DNA of 64,000 nt from Granulosicoccus sp947495035 (GCF_050589605.1 NZ_JBNGOO010000003.1); one strand, 5' to 3'. Shown: positions 26,542 to 36,002, numbered from the stretch's first letter. Numbers and translations are program-made. Notes: a model not told the origin generated them from the letters alone.

Positions 26542-27237
26542 ATGCCGATTCCGTTTCTGGCCCCGGATGACGATGTGACCCCGTTCCCATCAACCTGTAC
26601 GGCTTTGTCGGAGCCGAACGGGTTGTTGATGGCCGGTGGCAATCTCAGCCCCAGGCGCCTGCAAGCGGCCTATCGGGCGGGGATCTTTCCCTGGTATGAA
26701 GCAGGCGAACCGATTCTCTGGTGGTCACCGGACCCGCGATGCGTGATATGGCCGGAGGACATTCGTGTGTCCCGCAGTCTGCGCAAGACCCTGCGCAACG
26801 CCGGCCTGGAAGTCACGGAAAACCTGGCCTATCGGGAAGTCATGAAACAATGTGGTGCACCTCGCCCCGGCAGCAGTGGCACCTGGATCACGCAGGAGAT
26901 GATCGAGGCCTATTGCCTGCTGAATACGCTGGGCGTTGCCCACTCTCTGGAAGTGTGGAACGGTCACCGACTGGTTGGCGGACTCTATGGCATTCGCATG
27001 GGACGCGTGTTCGTCGGAGAATCCATGTTCTCGCTGGAACGCGATGCCTCGAAGGTGGCACTGGTGCACCTGGCACAATCCGGCCAGTACAAGCTGATCG
27101 ATTGCCAGCTGGAGACGCCCCACCTGGCCAGCATGGGTGCCAGCACCATCAAGCGCGAGCATTACCTGCACCTGCTGAGCGAGTATGGCGACTTTCCCGT
27201 GGAGTCCCCAGCTGCGCTGCAGACCCACACGGCCTGA
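26542..27237 (+). CDS. aat: Leucyl/phenylalanyl-tRNA-protein transferase
   Basis: 231 codons from ATG at 26542 (MPIPFLAPDD); the frame is open much further upstream but that overlaps the preceding gene. Aat adds Leu or Phe from tRNA to proteins with N-terminal Arg or Lys, marking them for ClpAPS (N-end rule). Family signatures are GLLMAGGNLSPRRLQAAYRA, GIFPWYEAGEPILWWSPDPR, GTWITQEMIEAYCLLNTLGV, HSLEVWNGHRLVGGLYGIRM and GRVFVGESMFSLERDASKVA. Normal length. Converges with thrC; a strong hairpin lies between. Confidence 0.96.
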   Translation: MPIPFLAPDDDVTPFPSTCTALSEPNGLLMAGGNLSPRRLQAAYRAGIFPWYEAGEPILWWSPDPRCVIWPEDIRVSRSLRKTLRNAGLEVTENLAYREVMKQCGAPRPGSSGTWITQEMIEAYCLLNTLGVAHSLEVWNGHRLVGGLYGIRMGRVFVGESMFSLERDASKVALVHLAQSGQYKLIDCQLETPHLASMGASTIKREHYLHLLSEYGDFPVESPAALQTHTA

Positions 27238-27313
27238 CACGATTTCCCTGCACCAGGCAGGCCAGGCACGCAGGCATCAACCGGCCATCAGAAAGTCCGC
27301 CGATGTCAACTTG

Positions 27314-27351
27314 CTGCACCTGGTCGCCATGCTGACAGCGGCCAGGTGCAG
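27314..27351. terminator. Hairpin between aat and thrC, probable two-way terminator
   Basis: CTGCACCTGG (27314-27323) and CCAGGTGCAG (27342-27351) form a perfect 10-base stem between two convergent genes, with further partial pairing inside. Confidence 0.6.
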
Positions 27352-27357
27352 GGTCGA

Positions 27358-28500
27358 TCAGATGTTGCGCAGAATGGCGTCCTTCACGGCACCGAGTTCG
27401 GCCTGCACGGTTTCCACCGCTTCGCGGCCCCGGATAGCGATATCCGGATCCTTCAGGCCATGCCCGGTCAGAGTGCAGGTGATCAGGCTGCCGGCGGGTA
27501 TCTTGCCGGACTGCAGATCGCGCAGAGTGCCACACAGGGATACCGCCGAGGCCGGTTCGCAGAACACGCCTTCGCGACGAGCCAGCATGGCCTGCGTTGC
27601 CAGCAGTTCCTCATCGCTGACCTCATCGAACCAGCCACCGGATTCATTGACTGCGGCATGTGCCAGATCCCAGCTTTGCGGGTTGCCGATGCGGATGGCC
27701 GTCGCCAGGGTCTCGGGGCTGGTAACCGGTTCATTGCGCAGAAATGGCGCCGCACCGTCGGCCTGGTAACCCACCATGACAGGGCGCTTGTCGGTCATTG
27801 CCTCCAGCAGGTACGGGCAGTTTTCAGCCCCTTCGTAGAGAGTGCATGATGCCGTGGTCTGACCCACCGCTTCGCTGAAGCCGATCCAGTAACCGGAAAT
27901 GTTGCCGGCATTGCCCACCGGGATGCAGTGATAGTCCGGCGCACGTCCCAGCGCTTCGACGATTTCGAAGGCCGCTGTCTTCTGACCCTGCAGACGATAG
28001 GGGTTGATGGAGTTGACGATGGATACCGGCGCCTCGCCAGCCACTTCCTTGACCAGACGCATGCCGTCATCGAAGTTGCCCTTGATCTGCAGCACCACGG
28101 CACCGTGAGCGATGGCCTGCGCCAGCTTGCCCATGGCAATCTTGCCCTCGGGAATCAGCACGAAGGCGGTCATGCCGGCACGCGCGGCATAGGCTGCAGC
28201 CGCCGCCGAGGTATTGCCGGTGGAGGCGCAGACAATGGCCCTGGAGCCTTCTTCGGCGGCCTTGCTGACGGCCATGGTCATGCCGCGGTCCTTGAAGGAG
28301 GCGGTCGGGTTGAGGCCTTCGTACTTGACGTAGATCTCGGCGTCGATATCCAGCTCACGAGGAATGTTGTTGAGTCGGATCAAGGGTGTATCTCCTTCGC
28401 AAAGGGAGATCACGGGGGTGCTGTCACTGACCGGCAGACGATCCCGGTAGCGATCAATCAGACCGGTGTAGAGGGCGGCTCGCTTGGATGATGCAGACAT
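27358..28500 (-). CDS. thrC: Threonine synthase
   Basis: 380 codons. PLP enzyme converting O-phosphohomoserine to threonine. The PLP lysine is in the block NPTASFKDRGMTMAVSKAAE (residues about 60-80); phosphate-binding GNAGNISGYW and the substrate-end motif TGHGLKD are seen. It belongs to the shorter bacterial class (about 350-380 residues), not the long E. coli type. Downstream of hom with a 103-base gap on the same strand, so together they cover homoserine and threonine formation; no thrB is present in the window, so homoserine kinase must be encoded elsewhere. Confidence 0.95.
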   Translation of the reverse strand: MSASSKRAALYTGLIDRYRDRLPVSDSTPVISLCEGDTPLIRLNNIPRELDIDAEIYVKYEGLNPTASFKDRGMTMAVSKAAEEGSRAIVCASTGNTSAAAAAYAARAGMTAFVLIPEGKIAMGKLAQAIAHGAVVLQIKGNFDDGMRLVKEVAGEAPVSIVNSINPYRLQGQKTAAFEIVEALGRAPDYHCIPVGNAGNISGYWIGFSEAVGQTTASCTLYEGAENCPYLLEAMTDKRPVMVGYQADGAAPFLRNEPVTSPETLATAIRIGNPQSWDLAHAAVNESGGWFDEVSDEELLATQAMLARREGVFCEPASAVSLCGTLRDLQSGKIPAGSLITCTLTGHGLKDPDIAIRGREAVETVQAELGAVKDAILRNI

Positions 28501-28603
28501 GTTGGAAGACTCTGGTGCCGGAGCGACTCCGGCAATGTTGCGTAAAGGATGACTCTGCCGGTCGTGTGACTATCGACGGGCAGAATGATTCGCTGAACCG
28601 TGA

Positions 28604-29941
28604 TTACAGTGACTCCACTCGGATGCGGGTCACTGGCTGCGTGATGGTGGTCAGGGCCTGAATGCGGTCAATGGCCTGCTCGATCAACCCTTCGCGAACT
28701 CGTCGTGTCAGCAGGATGATGGGCACGATCGGTACCTCGCCGGACTCATCAGCAGCCTCACCTGAATCGGCCATCGCCGGCTCCTTCTGCATGATGGCTT
28801 CTATACTGATCCCCAGCTTGCCGAAGATGTCGGTAACCGTCGCCAGCACACCGGGCTGATCCAGGGCATGCAGACGCAGATAGTAGGCCGACAGATAGTC
28901 GGGGGTGTCGAGCATGACGTGCGAGCTCAGGGCGTCGTCCTGGAATGCCAGCATCGGCACCCTGTGTGCAGGCTCTGCATGCAGACAGCGCACGGCATCG
29001 ATGATGTCCGCCACCATGGCCGAGCCTGTCGGTTCCGAACCGGCACCGGCACCATAATACAGAGTGGGTCCGACCGCATCGCCATGAACCAGCACCGCGT
29101 TCATCACGCCATTGACATTGGCCAACAGGCGTTTTTCGGGTATCAGCGTCGGATGCACGCGCAGTTCCACACCATCCTGACGCTTTCGGGCCAGTCCAAG
29201 GTGCTTGATGCGATAGCCCAGCTCATCGGCAAACTCGACATCCTCGCGGGTGACGTGACTGATCCCCTCGGTGTAGACGGCATCGAACTGCAGCGGCATG
29301 CCAAAGGCTACCGAGGCCATGATGGCCAGTTTATGGGCGGCATCGATGCCTTCCACATCGAAGGTGGGATCGGCTTCGGCGTAACCCAGTGCCTGCGCTT
29401 CTGCCAGTACATCGGCAAAGCTGCGTCCCTTCTCGGCCATCTCGCTGAGAATGAAATTGCCGGTGCCATTGATGATGCCGGCGAGCCACTGGATGCGATT
29501 GGCTGCCAGGCCTTCGCGCAATGCCTTGATGATCGGAATACCACCGGCAACGGCAGACTCGTAGGAGACGCTGACATTACTGTCGCGCGCGGCTTCCAGC
29601 AGTTCGTTACCGTGCACGGCAATCAGCGCCTTGTTGGCCGTGACGACATGCTTGCCATTGGCGATGGCCTTGTGCAGCAGCTGCAGCGCTGGCTCCTCGC
29701 CTCCCATGGCTTCACAGACAATGTCGATATCCGGGTCGCTGACGATGCTGTCGGCGTCGGTGGTGATATCGATATCCAGCGCCAGAGCCTCGGCCTTGGC
29801 CTGATTGCGTACCGCAGCCCGCGTCACGCGAATGGGACGGCCGGTCCGGCGTTCGATTTCAGCGGAATTGCGAAGCAGAATGTTGGCCACACCCTGCCCG
29901 ACCGTGCCAAGCCCCAAGAGGCCTATGGATACCGGTTTCAA
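28604..29941 (-). CDS. hom: Homoserine dehydrogenase
   Basis: 445 codons from TTG at 29941, supported by GGCAGGAGA just upstream. NAD(P)-dependent reduction of aspartate semialdehyde to homoserine, the branch to threonine and methionine. N-terminal Rossmann GLLGLGTVGQGVANIL, catalytic region ANKALIAVHG, INGTGNFILSEMAEKGRSFA and the ACT domain at the C-terminus (HALDQPGVLATVTDIFGKLG), the usual site of threonine feedback. A Glu/Asp-rich insertion (about 395-410) within the ACT region is unusual. Upstream on the minus strand is a perfect TATAAT. Confidence 0.96.
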   Translation of the reverse strand: MKPVSIGLLGLGTVGQGVANILLRNSAEIERRTGRPIRVTRAAVRNQAKAEALALDIDITTDADSIVSDPDIDIVCEAMGGEEPALQLLHKAIANGKHVVTANKALIAVHGNELLEAARDSNVSVSYESAVAGGIPIIKALREGLAANRIQWLAGIINGTGNFILSEMAEKGRSFADVLAEAQALGYAEADPTFDVEGIDAAHKLAIMASVAFGMPLQFDAVYTEGISHVTREDVEFADELGYRIKHLGLARKRQDGVELRVHPTLIPEKRLLANVNGVMNAVLVHGDAVGPTLYYGAGAGSEPTGSAMVADIIDAVRCLHAEPAHRVPMLAFQDDALSSHVMLDTPDYLSAYYLRLHALDQPGVLATVTDIFGKLGISIEAIMQKEPAMADSGEAADESGEVPIVPIILLTRRVREGLIEQAIDRIQALTTITQPVTRIRVESL

Positions 29942-29998
29942 GAAAATCTCCTGCCTGTGATTGAGCTCTTCAGGTGTTCACCCGGGCCCGGGGCGCTT

Positions 29999-30004
29999 AT
30001 TATA
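29999..30004 (-). promoter_or_regulatory. -10 element of the hom promoter
   Basis: TATAAT on the minus strand, about 58 bases before the hom start codon. The -35 region is not close to consensus. It lies at the very 5' end of the divergent gene, so the two promoters would overlap. Confidence 0.45.
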
Positions 30005-30009
30005 CAGAG

Positions 30010-30396
30010 ATGAAAATGCATCTAGAGACTTCTGATCAAAACCTGATCAGCAATTACGGCAAGGGCGTGCTTGGCGTCAACGGACAGGATTACACCGGCA
30101 ATATCATCATAACCCGCACTCGCGTGGTGCAAGACTGGTTCGACGGGGAAGTAAAGAGCCTGACACTGGCGCATTTCGATCCGATTTTCGATGAAGCGGA
30201 GGCAGACAGACCGGAGATTCTTCTGCTCGGTTCAGGCCATCAACACATCTTCCCCGATTTTTCACTAATGGCCGAATTGCGGCAGCGCGGCGTCTCGCTG
30301 GAAGTCATGAACACACGAGCAGCCTGTCGAACCTACAGTGTGCTGGTAAACGAATACCGGCCGGTGGCCGCGGCCCTGCTGCAGATTCGGGAATGA
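30010..30396 (+). CDS. Mth938-like domain protein (DUF498/NDUFAF3 family)
   Basis: 128 codons from ATG at 30010. Small cytoplasmic alpha/beta protein related to Mth938 and to the human complex I assembly factor NDUFAF3; bacterial role unknown. Recognisable blocks are YTGNIIITRTRVVQDWF, EILLLGSGHQHIFPD and VMNTRAACRTYSVLVNEYRP. The start is very close to the hom promoter and without a clear Shine-Dalgarno, so a very short or absent leader is possible. The ThrE-like gene follows within about 40 bases. Confidence 0.88.
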   Translation: MKMHLETSDQNLISNYGKGVLGVNGQDYTGNIIITRTRVVQDWFDGEVKSLTLAHFDPIFDEAEADRPEILLLGSGHQHIFPDFSLMAELRQRGVSLEVMNTRAACRTYSVLVNEYRPVAAALLQIRE

Positions 30397-30439
30397 TTAT
30401 TGATTGACCGAATTCTCGACTCAGGCGAATCACTGCCCC

Positions 30440-31666
30440 ATGGCCCTCACATTCAAACAGCAGTGCTCGTTTGTCATCAAGCTTGGCGAAATGCTGCACA
30501 GGTACGGCACTCCGGCCTTCCGGCTGGAAGCCCATCTGAAAACCGTGGCCGCCCATCTGAATCTTGATGGTTATTTTCTGGTCAGTCCGACAACACTCAC
30601 CTACTGTCTGTGGGTGCAGGGCGCGCCGGATGATGACGTCTACAACTACTCCATGCGGGTGAAGCCCGGCGATCTGGATCTGGCGTCTCTGGCGCGTACC
30701 GACATCCTGGTCAATGAACTGGTGGCCGGAAAATCCACGCTCGAAGAGGCCAGAACAGGCCTGAAGGAGATCGAGAATGCCGGCTCCCCCTACCCTGAGC
30801 TGGTGACCCTGTTTGCCTACATCGTGCTGGGCAGTGCCTTTTCCATGCTGATGCGCGGCAGCTGGAATGATGTCATGTGGGCGGCCATTCTCTCCATGCT
30901 GGTTTATGCCTTCGTCGCCTGGTCAGGCCGGTCACGAAGCGTGTCCAGCATGCTGGAACCGCTGTCGGCCACCGTGGTTGCCATCATTGCCGTCGGTCTC
31001 ACTCGGCTGGATCCCGGCATCAACCAGCCTCTGGTCGTGCTCTCCAGCATCATCATCTTCATTCCGGGACTGTCGTTGGCCATGGGCTTTCGTGAGCTGG
31101 CCGCCCGCGAGCTGATTTCCGGCACCGCCCGCATCATGGATTCGCTGATGGTGCTGTTCAAGCTGTACTTCGGCACCGTTCTGGGGGTGGCCATCGGGGT
31201 GTTGATCTGGGGCGAAACCCTCCCCGTCGATGATTTCCATGTCCCCCTGTGGACGGCCTGGCCTGCCGTGCTTCTGCTGGCCAGCGGCCTGTCGGTAGTC
31301 TTCAAGGCACGCCTGGTCGACGCTCCCTGGGGCGTTGCCGCAGGCGTGCTCGCCTATGCCGTCAGCACCCTGGCCACGACGGCATGGGGCACCACTCTGG
31401 GGGCATTTCTTGGTGCATTTGCCGTGGGTGCCTATGCCAATCTGTTTGCACGCTGGCGCAACCTGCCTGCAGCATTGGTGACGCTGCCCGGTATCGTGGT
31501 ACTGGTGCCCGGCAGCAAGGTCTACGTCGGTCTGGATGATGCCGTTACCAGCAAGCAGTTCCTGACGGTGGACAACATCGGCGTGCAGTCCTTTCTGCTG
31601 TTCATGTCGCTGATAGCAGGGCTGGTATTTGCCAGCGCGGTGGTCGAGCCGAGAAAATCCCTGTAG
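30440..31666 (+). CDS. ThrE-type threonine/serine exporter family protein
   Basis: 408 codons from ATG at 30440 (MALTFKQQCSFVIKLGEMLH); a TTG at 30404 would add 12 residues. The N-terminal cytoplasmic domain (residues 1-125, FVIKLGEMLHRYGTPAFRLE) is followed by about ten membrane helices in two halves, the ThrE (DUF1212) and DUF3815 layout fused in one chain. Characteristic are FIPGLSLAMGFRELAARELI, SGTARIMDSLM and LVTLPGIVVLVPGSKVYVGL. Family members export threonine and serine at the inner membrane. The location beside hom and thrC supports threonine as substrate; this is inference. Confidence 0.85.
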   Translation: MALTFKQQCSFVIKLGEMLHRYGTPAFRLEAHLKTVAAHLNLDGYFLVSPTTLTYCLWVQGAPDDDVYNYSMRVKPGDLDLASLARTDILVNELVAGKSTLEEARTGLKEIENAGSPYPELVTLFAYIVLGSAFSMLMRGSWNDVMWAAILSMLVYAFVAWSGRSRSVSSMLEPLSATVVAIIAVGLTRLDPGINQPLVVLSSIIIFIPGLSLAMGFRELAARELISGTARIMDSLMVLFKLYFGTVLGVAIGVLIWGETLPVDDFHVPLWTAWPAVLLLASGLSVVFKARLVDAPWGVAAGVLAYAVSTLATTAWGTTLGAFLGAFAVGAYANLFARWRNLPAALVTLPGIVVLVPGSKVYVGLDDAVTSKQFLTVDNIGVQSFLLFMSLIAGLVFASAVVEPRKSL

Positions 31667-31744
31667 GCCCACACCGACAATCCTGCAGAGCGCCTGCCAG
31701 CTCCGACTGGCCGATGACACGAGCAGCACGGGAATACCGCACCG

Positions 31745-31773
31745 GGCAAGGCAAGGCAAGGCAAGGCAAGGCA
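31745..31773. repeat. 5-base tandem repeat GGCAA
   Basis: Five copies of GGCAA plus a partial sixth, in the gap between the exporter gene and the convergent dehydrogenase gene. Confidence 0.95.
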
Positions 31774-31777
31774 GTTT

Positions 31778-32506
31778 CTACAAGTCGAAACTCGATGGCA
31801 TGATGATCATGTCGCGAATGGTCACCCCGCGACGTCGGGTCAGCATGTACAGCACGGCATCGGCCACCTCGGCAGGTTCGATCAGGCTGCCGGCGTCCTT
31901 CAGTTCCTGCAGTTTTTCCTCCGGCCAGTCGGCCAGCAGCGCGCTGATCACCGGTCCGGGGGATACCGATCCCACGCGGATGCCGTGCTTGAACACCTGG
32001 CGGCGCACGGTCTGCACGAAACAGTCCACAGCCCATTTGGATGAAGCATAGACCGGTTCCCAGGGCGTGGGAAAATGGGCTGCCAGCGAACTGGTCACCA
32101 CGATATCGCCCTCGCCACGTTCGATCATGTGCGGCAGCACATCGCGCACATTCTTCATCACCACATTGATGTTCAGGTTGAGCATCCGGTCGATGGCATC
32201 GTTATCGGCATCGACCAGATCGCCACCGACGTAGAGGCCGGCATTGGCGTGCAGGATATCCAGTCGGCCGGCCGCATCGAGTACACGCGGCAGCAGGGTG
32301 GCACAACTGCCTGGGTCAAGCAGGTCGATGACCAGCGGTATCACGGCATCTCCGTGAATGTCGTGCAGGGTGTCCAGGGCGGCCCTATCCCGGTCGATCA
32401 GGGCCACTTTCGCTCCCGACTCCAGCATTGCCTCGGCACAGGCCAGCCCGATCCCCGATGCCGCTCCCGTGATGGCTGCAACCTTGCCTTGCAGATGTCC
32501 TTGCAT
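31778..32506 (-). CDS. rbtD: Short-chain dehydrogenase, ribitol 2-dehydrogenase type
   Basis: 242 codons, the same length as Klebsiella ribitol 2-dehydrogenase, which it resembles closely by eye: LQGKVAAITGAASGIGLACA (TGxxxGxG cofactor loop), DILHANAGLYVGGDLVD, LNLNINVVMKNVRDVLPHMI, WEPVYASSKWAVDCFVQTVR (catalytic Y and K), GPVISALLADWPEEKL and the final VTIRDMIIMPSSFDL. It would oxidise ribitol to D-ribulose with NAD. No other ribitol genes (kinase, transporter) are adjacent, so the physiological substrate may differ. The LysR gene lies 85 bases upstream on the same strand. Confidence 0.8.
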   Translation of the reverse strand: MQGHLQGKVAAITGAASGIGLACAEAMLESGAKVALIDRDRAALDTLHDIHGDAVIPLVIDLLDPGSCATLLPRVLDAAGRLDILHANAGLYVGGDLVDADNDAIDRMLNLNINVVMKNVRDVLPHMIERGEGDIVVTSSLAAHFPTPWEPVYASSKWAVDCFVQTVRRQVFKHGIRVGSVSPGPVISALLADWPEEKLQELKDAGSLIEPAEVADAVLYMLTRRRGVTIRDMIIMPSSFDL

Positions 32507-32590
32507 GTCAACCCCGGCTATTGTTCATGAGAATCGCCAACCTCCGTTCTATCACACTGATCCGGTCCGGCGACAGTCGTTTCATGCGCC

Positions 32591-33535
32591 TCAGCCTCGG
32601 GACAGGGTTCGCGACGGGTTCATTTCCTGACGAATCTGTTTGCGAGCGGCCTTGACCAGGTCAATGAAGGCCGAGGTGGTCGCCTCAGTGCCGGGTGACT
32701 GGAAGTGCATCTGGAACGGAATGGAAACCGTCCTGTCTTGCAGGCGAAGACTCCCGCAACCGGTCATGTCCAGCTTGCGGATACAGGCAGGCGCGATGGC
32801 GACGCCCAGGCATGACGCCACACTGGTGAGTACGGCCTGCATGGTGTTCGCTTGCTGAATGATCTCGGGAGAAAAGCCTGCCTTGTGGCAGGCACTGATG
32901 GTCTGATCGAACAGGGTCGCGGAGCCGGAGCGGTTGTAGAGCACGAAACGCTCATCAGCCAGCTCATCCAGCGAGATGCTCGCACGCGATGCCAGCGCAT
33001 GATTGAGCGGAACGAATGCCATCAGCTGGTCCGTATACAGATCCAGACTGGTGATGCTGTCCGGGGCTGACGGCGACAGCCCTCTCGACAGCGATATGTC
33101 CAGACGCCCCTCGCTCAGGGCTTGCGTCTGCTCGAAGGCTCGCATCTCCAGCAGGCTGACCTGCACCTCGGGAAAGGCTTCGGAATAGCGGAGAATCAAC
33201 CGCGGAAGAAAGGACTGGCAGGCCGACCCGAGAAAGCCGACTCGCAGGCGTCCGATCTGGCCCTGCCCGGCACGCTGCACCTGTTGGCGAGCACGCTCCT
33301 CATGAGCAATGATCTGCTCTGCTTCCTTCAACAGCATGTCACCCGCAGCCGTGATGTGGACTTCACGAGTGCTGCGCCTGAACAGGCTGACGCCCAGTTC
33401 CGCTTCCAGATCGGAGATCTGGCGACTGACGGCAGGCTGCACGGTATTGAGCGCGCGCGCAGCCGCGGAGAAACCCTGCAGCCGAGCCACTGCGACAAAG
33501 GTCTTGAGAACACGAATCTCCATTGGCTCATTCAT
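32591..33535 (-). CDS. LysR family transcriptional regulator
   Basis: 314 codons (a second ATG at 33523 is possible). N-terminal HTH at residues 5-65 (LKTFVAVARLQGFSAAARAL ... VQPAVSRQISDLEAELGVSL), then the periplasmic-binding-like effector domain (about 95-300). It is divergent from the MFS gene and upstream of the ribitol dehydrogenase-like gene; either could be a target. A short palindrome sits just before its start. Effector unknown. Confidence 0.93.
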   Translation of the reverse strand: MNEPMEIRVLKTFVAVARLQGFSAAARALNTVQPAVSRQISDLEAELGVSLFRRSTREVHITAAGDMLLKEAEQIIAHEERARQQVQRAGQGQIGRLRVGFLGSACQSFLPRLILRYSEAFPEVQVSLLEMRAFEQTQALSEGRLDISLSRGLSPSAPDSITSLDLYTDQLMAFVPLNHALASRASISLDELADERFVLYNRSGSATLFDQTISACHKAGFSPEIIQQANTMQAVLTSVASCLGVAIAPACIRKLDMTGCGSLRLQDRTVSIPFQMHFQSPGTEATTSAFIDLVKAARKQIRQEMNPSRTLSRG

Positions 33536-33543
33536 ACCTGAAA

Positions 33544-33555
33544 CGTATCAATACG
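33544..33555. promoter_or_regulatory. Palindrome CGTATCAATACG before the LysR gene
   Basis: CGTAT-CA-ATACG lies 8 bases upstream of the LysR start and in the shared region with the divergent MFS gene, the usual place for LysR-type operators. AT-rich sequence next to it (AGATAATAACAT) could hold the promoter. Confidence 0.35.
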
Positions 33556-33683
33556 ATCAGATAATAACATTTCTCTTATTTCCCAATCCTCCCTATCTTG
33601 CAAGCACAGCAGACGCAGTTGGTCACGGAATGCCGACCGAGGCCCTGCGCCAACCCGCATGAACACTCACGGAAAAACCGGCA

Positions 33684-34934
33684 GTGTCCATTGCCGACAC
33701 CCCGGACAACACCGATAGCGACATGACTGACTCCACGCATACCAACCCCTTGTCAGCGTCCATGGTCCTGTTGATGGCCACCGCCATCTCGGCCACGGCT
33801 GCCAACATGTTCTACAACCAGCCGCTGCTACCCTCAATGGGTGAGAGTTTCGGGCTGAGTGAGGGCACCATGGGACTGATTCCCTCTGCCACGCAGCTGG
33901 GCTACGCCATCTCGATTCTGCTCATCTCGCCACTGGGCGACAGCATGAGCCGGCGCAATCTGATCAGCAGCCTGTCCATTCTCCTGACCCTGGCCCTGAT
34001 GAGCGTGTGGATCTCACCGAACTTCGGCGTCTTGCTGGTGGCTTCGTTGGCGGTGGGCATCGGTGCGAACATCACCCAGCAGCTGATCCCGCTGGGAGCG
34101 GCCTTGTCACCGCCGGAAAGCCGCGGCAGGATCATGGGTAATCTGATGACCGGTCTGACGATCGGCATCCTGCTGTCGCGTACCGTCAGTGGCACGATTG
34201 CCGAGTATTTCGGCTGGCGCGCCGTGTTCCTGTTTGCCGCGCTGCTGGCAGCGATATTCGGCATTCTGCTGCGATGGCGGCTGCCAGCAAACAAGCCAAG
34301 GGTGACCATGCCCTATCCAGCACTGATAATGTCACTGTTCACGCTACTGCGCCAGCACAGCCTGTTGCGCGAGTGCGCCCTGACCGGCGCTCTCTGGTTT
34401 GCTGCATTCAACGCCCTGTGGTCGACACTGGCCATTCATGTCACCGGTGAACCAATGAACTACACCGTGCAACAGGCAGGCCTGTTCGGCCTGGTGGGGC
34501 TTGCCGGAATCTTCGGCGCCAAGCTCGCCGGACGCCTGGTGGATCGCCTCGGAGCTACCCGCATCATCAGTGCATCCCTGTCCCTGGTGGCCGCCGCCTT
34601 CGTGGTTCTGCTGGTCTGGGGCGACAATCTTGCCGGTCTTGTCGTGGGCATCATCCTGCTGGACCTGGGTGTATTCGGTGCACAGATTCCCAATCAGGTC
34701 AGGGTATTTTCCATCGACCCTGACGCACAGAGCCGCATGAATGCCGTGTACATGCTGGCGTACTACATTGCCGCCGCCATCGGCTCTGCAGCCAGCGTCA
34801 AGATCATGAGTCTGGCCGGTTGGCATGGAGTCGCCCTGTTCGGCCTGTCTCTGGCGGCAGCCGCCATACTGCATCACCTGTGGTGCAACATGCGCGCAGT
34901 GCGCCTGTCCGTTGGCGCAGCCTCAAGCGATTGA
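33684..34934 (+). CDS. MFS transporter
   Basis: 416 codons from GTG at 33684; ATG at 33723 (MTDSTHTNPL) is an alternative and would place the start just before TM1. Twelve membrane helices; the loop after TM2 has the MFS signature form SPLGDSMSRRNLI, and GKLAGRLVDRLG-like LAGRLVDRLGATR is the equivalent between TM8 and TM9. FYNQPLLPSMGESFGLSEGT is typical of the YnfM/YgaY-like sugar or drug efflux group. Divergent from LysR, which probably regulates it. Substrate unknown. Confidence 0.88.
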   Translation: MSIADTPDNTDSDMTDSTHTNPLSASMVLLMATAISATAANMFYNQPLLPSMGESFGLSEGTMGLIPSATQLGYAISILLISPLGDSMSRRNLISSLSILLTLALMSVWISPNFGVLLVASLAVGIGANITQQLIPLGAALSPPESRGRIMGNLMTGLTIGILLSRTVSGTIAEYFGWRAVFLFAALLAAIFGILLRWRLPANKPRVTMPYPALIMSLFTLLRQHSLLRECALTGALWFAAFNALWSTLAIHVTGEPMNYTVQQAGLFGLVGLAGIFGAKLAGRLVDRLGATRIISASLSLVAAAFVVLLVWGDNLAGLVVGIILLDLGVFGAQIPNQVRVFSIDPDAQSRMNAVYMLAYYIAAAIGSAASVKIMSLAGWHGVALFGLSLAAAAILHHLWCNMRAVRLSVGAASSD

Positions 34935-34981
34935 CCCGGCAGCCTCGCTTATCCGGCATCCCAGCCCCGGCGTACTCGGCA

Positions 34982-35920
34982 TCATGCTTCTTCCAGAGGC
35001 ATGCAGATCAGGGTTTCAAGCTCGGCGGGTGGCGTGTTGTACGGCGTATTCAGATAGGCCTCGTAACAAGGCTCATCGCGCGCATCCTGAGCAGCGTCAC
35101 GCAACCATTCGCGATACAGCCAGCGATAGCTGCGTGGCAACATGGCGTAGGGACCGACATGCAGACAGCTGGCATGCAGACCACCGGGCACATTCTGCGT
35201 CTCGTAGCCATCAGGCGTTCTGAAGTCCTCGGGTACGGGAATACCTGCAAAGGATCGACATCGCTCCTCCGGGATGACGTCCGGATCGTCGAAATAGACC
35301 CCCACGGTAAAGGTTTCACTGCGAGGCCAGGACTCGATCTCGGCTGCGGCCATGATCTTTTCGAACACACGCCCTATGTCGTGATAGTCACCCTGGTGCC
35401 AGAGTCCGATGAGCCTCAAGGGGGCTCTCTCGGCAATAGTGACCGACCGGGCATCAGATGATTCGTCGACTACCGGCCCAACGGTCTCGCTTTCCGGTGC
35501 ATCACCAGCGGAACCGGATCGATCTGCGGCCGCGCCGATCCTCGCATTGCTGGATGACGACGGCTGCGGTTGAATGCCACTCTTGCCGCCATGGCGAAAC
35601 CTGCCCGGTGGCATCCCATAGGTCCGTGAGAACAATCGCGTGAACGCCTGCAGATTATCGAACCCACACTCTGCCGCTATCTCGGCCACCGGACGATCGT
35701 CACGAAGCAATTCGGTCGCTGTTCTCTGCAGCCGAACCCGGCGCAAGGTGGCCACAGCACTTTCACCGGTCACCGCAACGTAGATGCGGTGCCAGTGATA
35801 GGCTGACAGATGTGCCACCTCGGCGACGGTGGCACTGTCGATATCCTCGGCCAGATGATCGTGAATATGGTCGATGACGCGCTGGATTCGCTGCGCGTGT
35901 CGCTGCTGCGTGGTCTTCAT
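34982..35920 (-). CDS. AraC family regulator with GyrI-like effector domain
   Basis: 312 codons from ATG at 35920 (MKTTQQRHAQRIQRVIDHIH); upstream ATGs at 35929 and beyond are less likely. Two HTH motifs in the N-terminal half (ATVAEVAHLSAYHWHRIYVA and VAEIAAECGFDNLQAFTRLF, residues 30-110), then a polar linker of about 50 residues and a GyrI/SOUL-like domain (about 165-310) of the Rob/SbmC type that binds amphipathic small molecules. Likely a multidrug or stress sensor. No obvious target gene adjoins it. Confidence 0.9.
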   Translation of the reverse strand: MKTTQQRHAQRIQRVIDHIHDHLAEDIDSATVAEVAHLSAYHWHRIYVAVTGESAVATLRRVRLQRTATELLRDDRPVAEIAAECGFDNLQAFTRLFSRTYGMPPGRFRHGGKSGIQPQPSSSSNARIGAAADRSGSAGDAPESETVGPVVDESSDARSVTIAERAPLRLIGLWHQGDYHDIGRVFEKIMAAAEIESWPRSETFTVGVYFDDPDVIPEERCRSFAGIPVPEDFRTPDGYETQNVPGGLHASCLHVGPYAMLPRSYRWLYREWLRDAAQDARDEPCYEAYLNTPYNTPPAELETLICMPLEEA

Positions 35921-36002
35921 GAGGCACATGCTCTTGGCACAATCCGGCTTGCTCCGACAGTTCGCCACATCGAGCATTGGCAACCCTGCCCCCTTTGCCT
36001 TC

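Noticed and set aside
28868..30013. 381-codon plus-strand frame
   Set aside because: Antisense to hom; His/Gln-rich composition typical of shadow frames.
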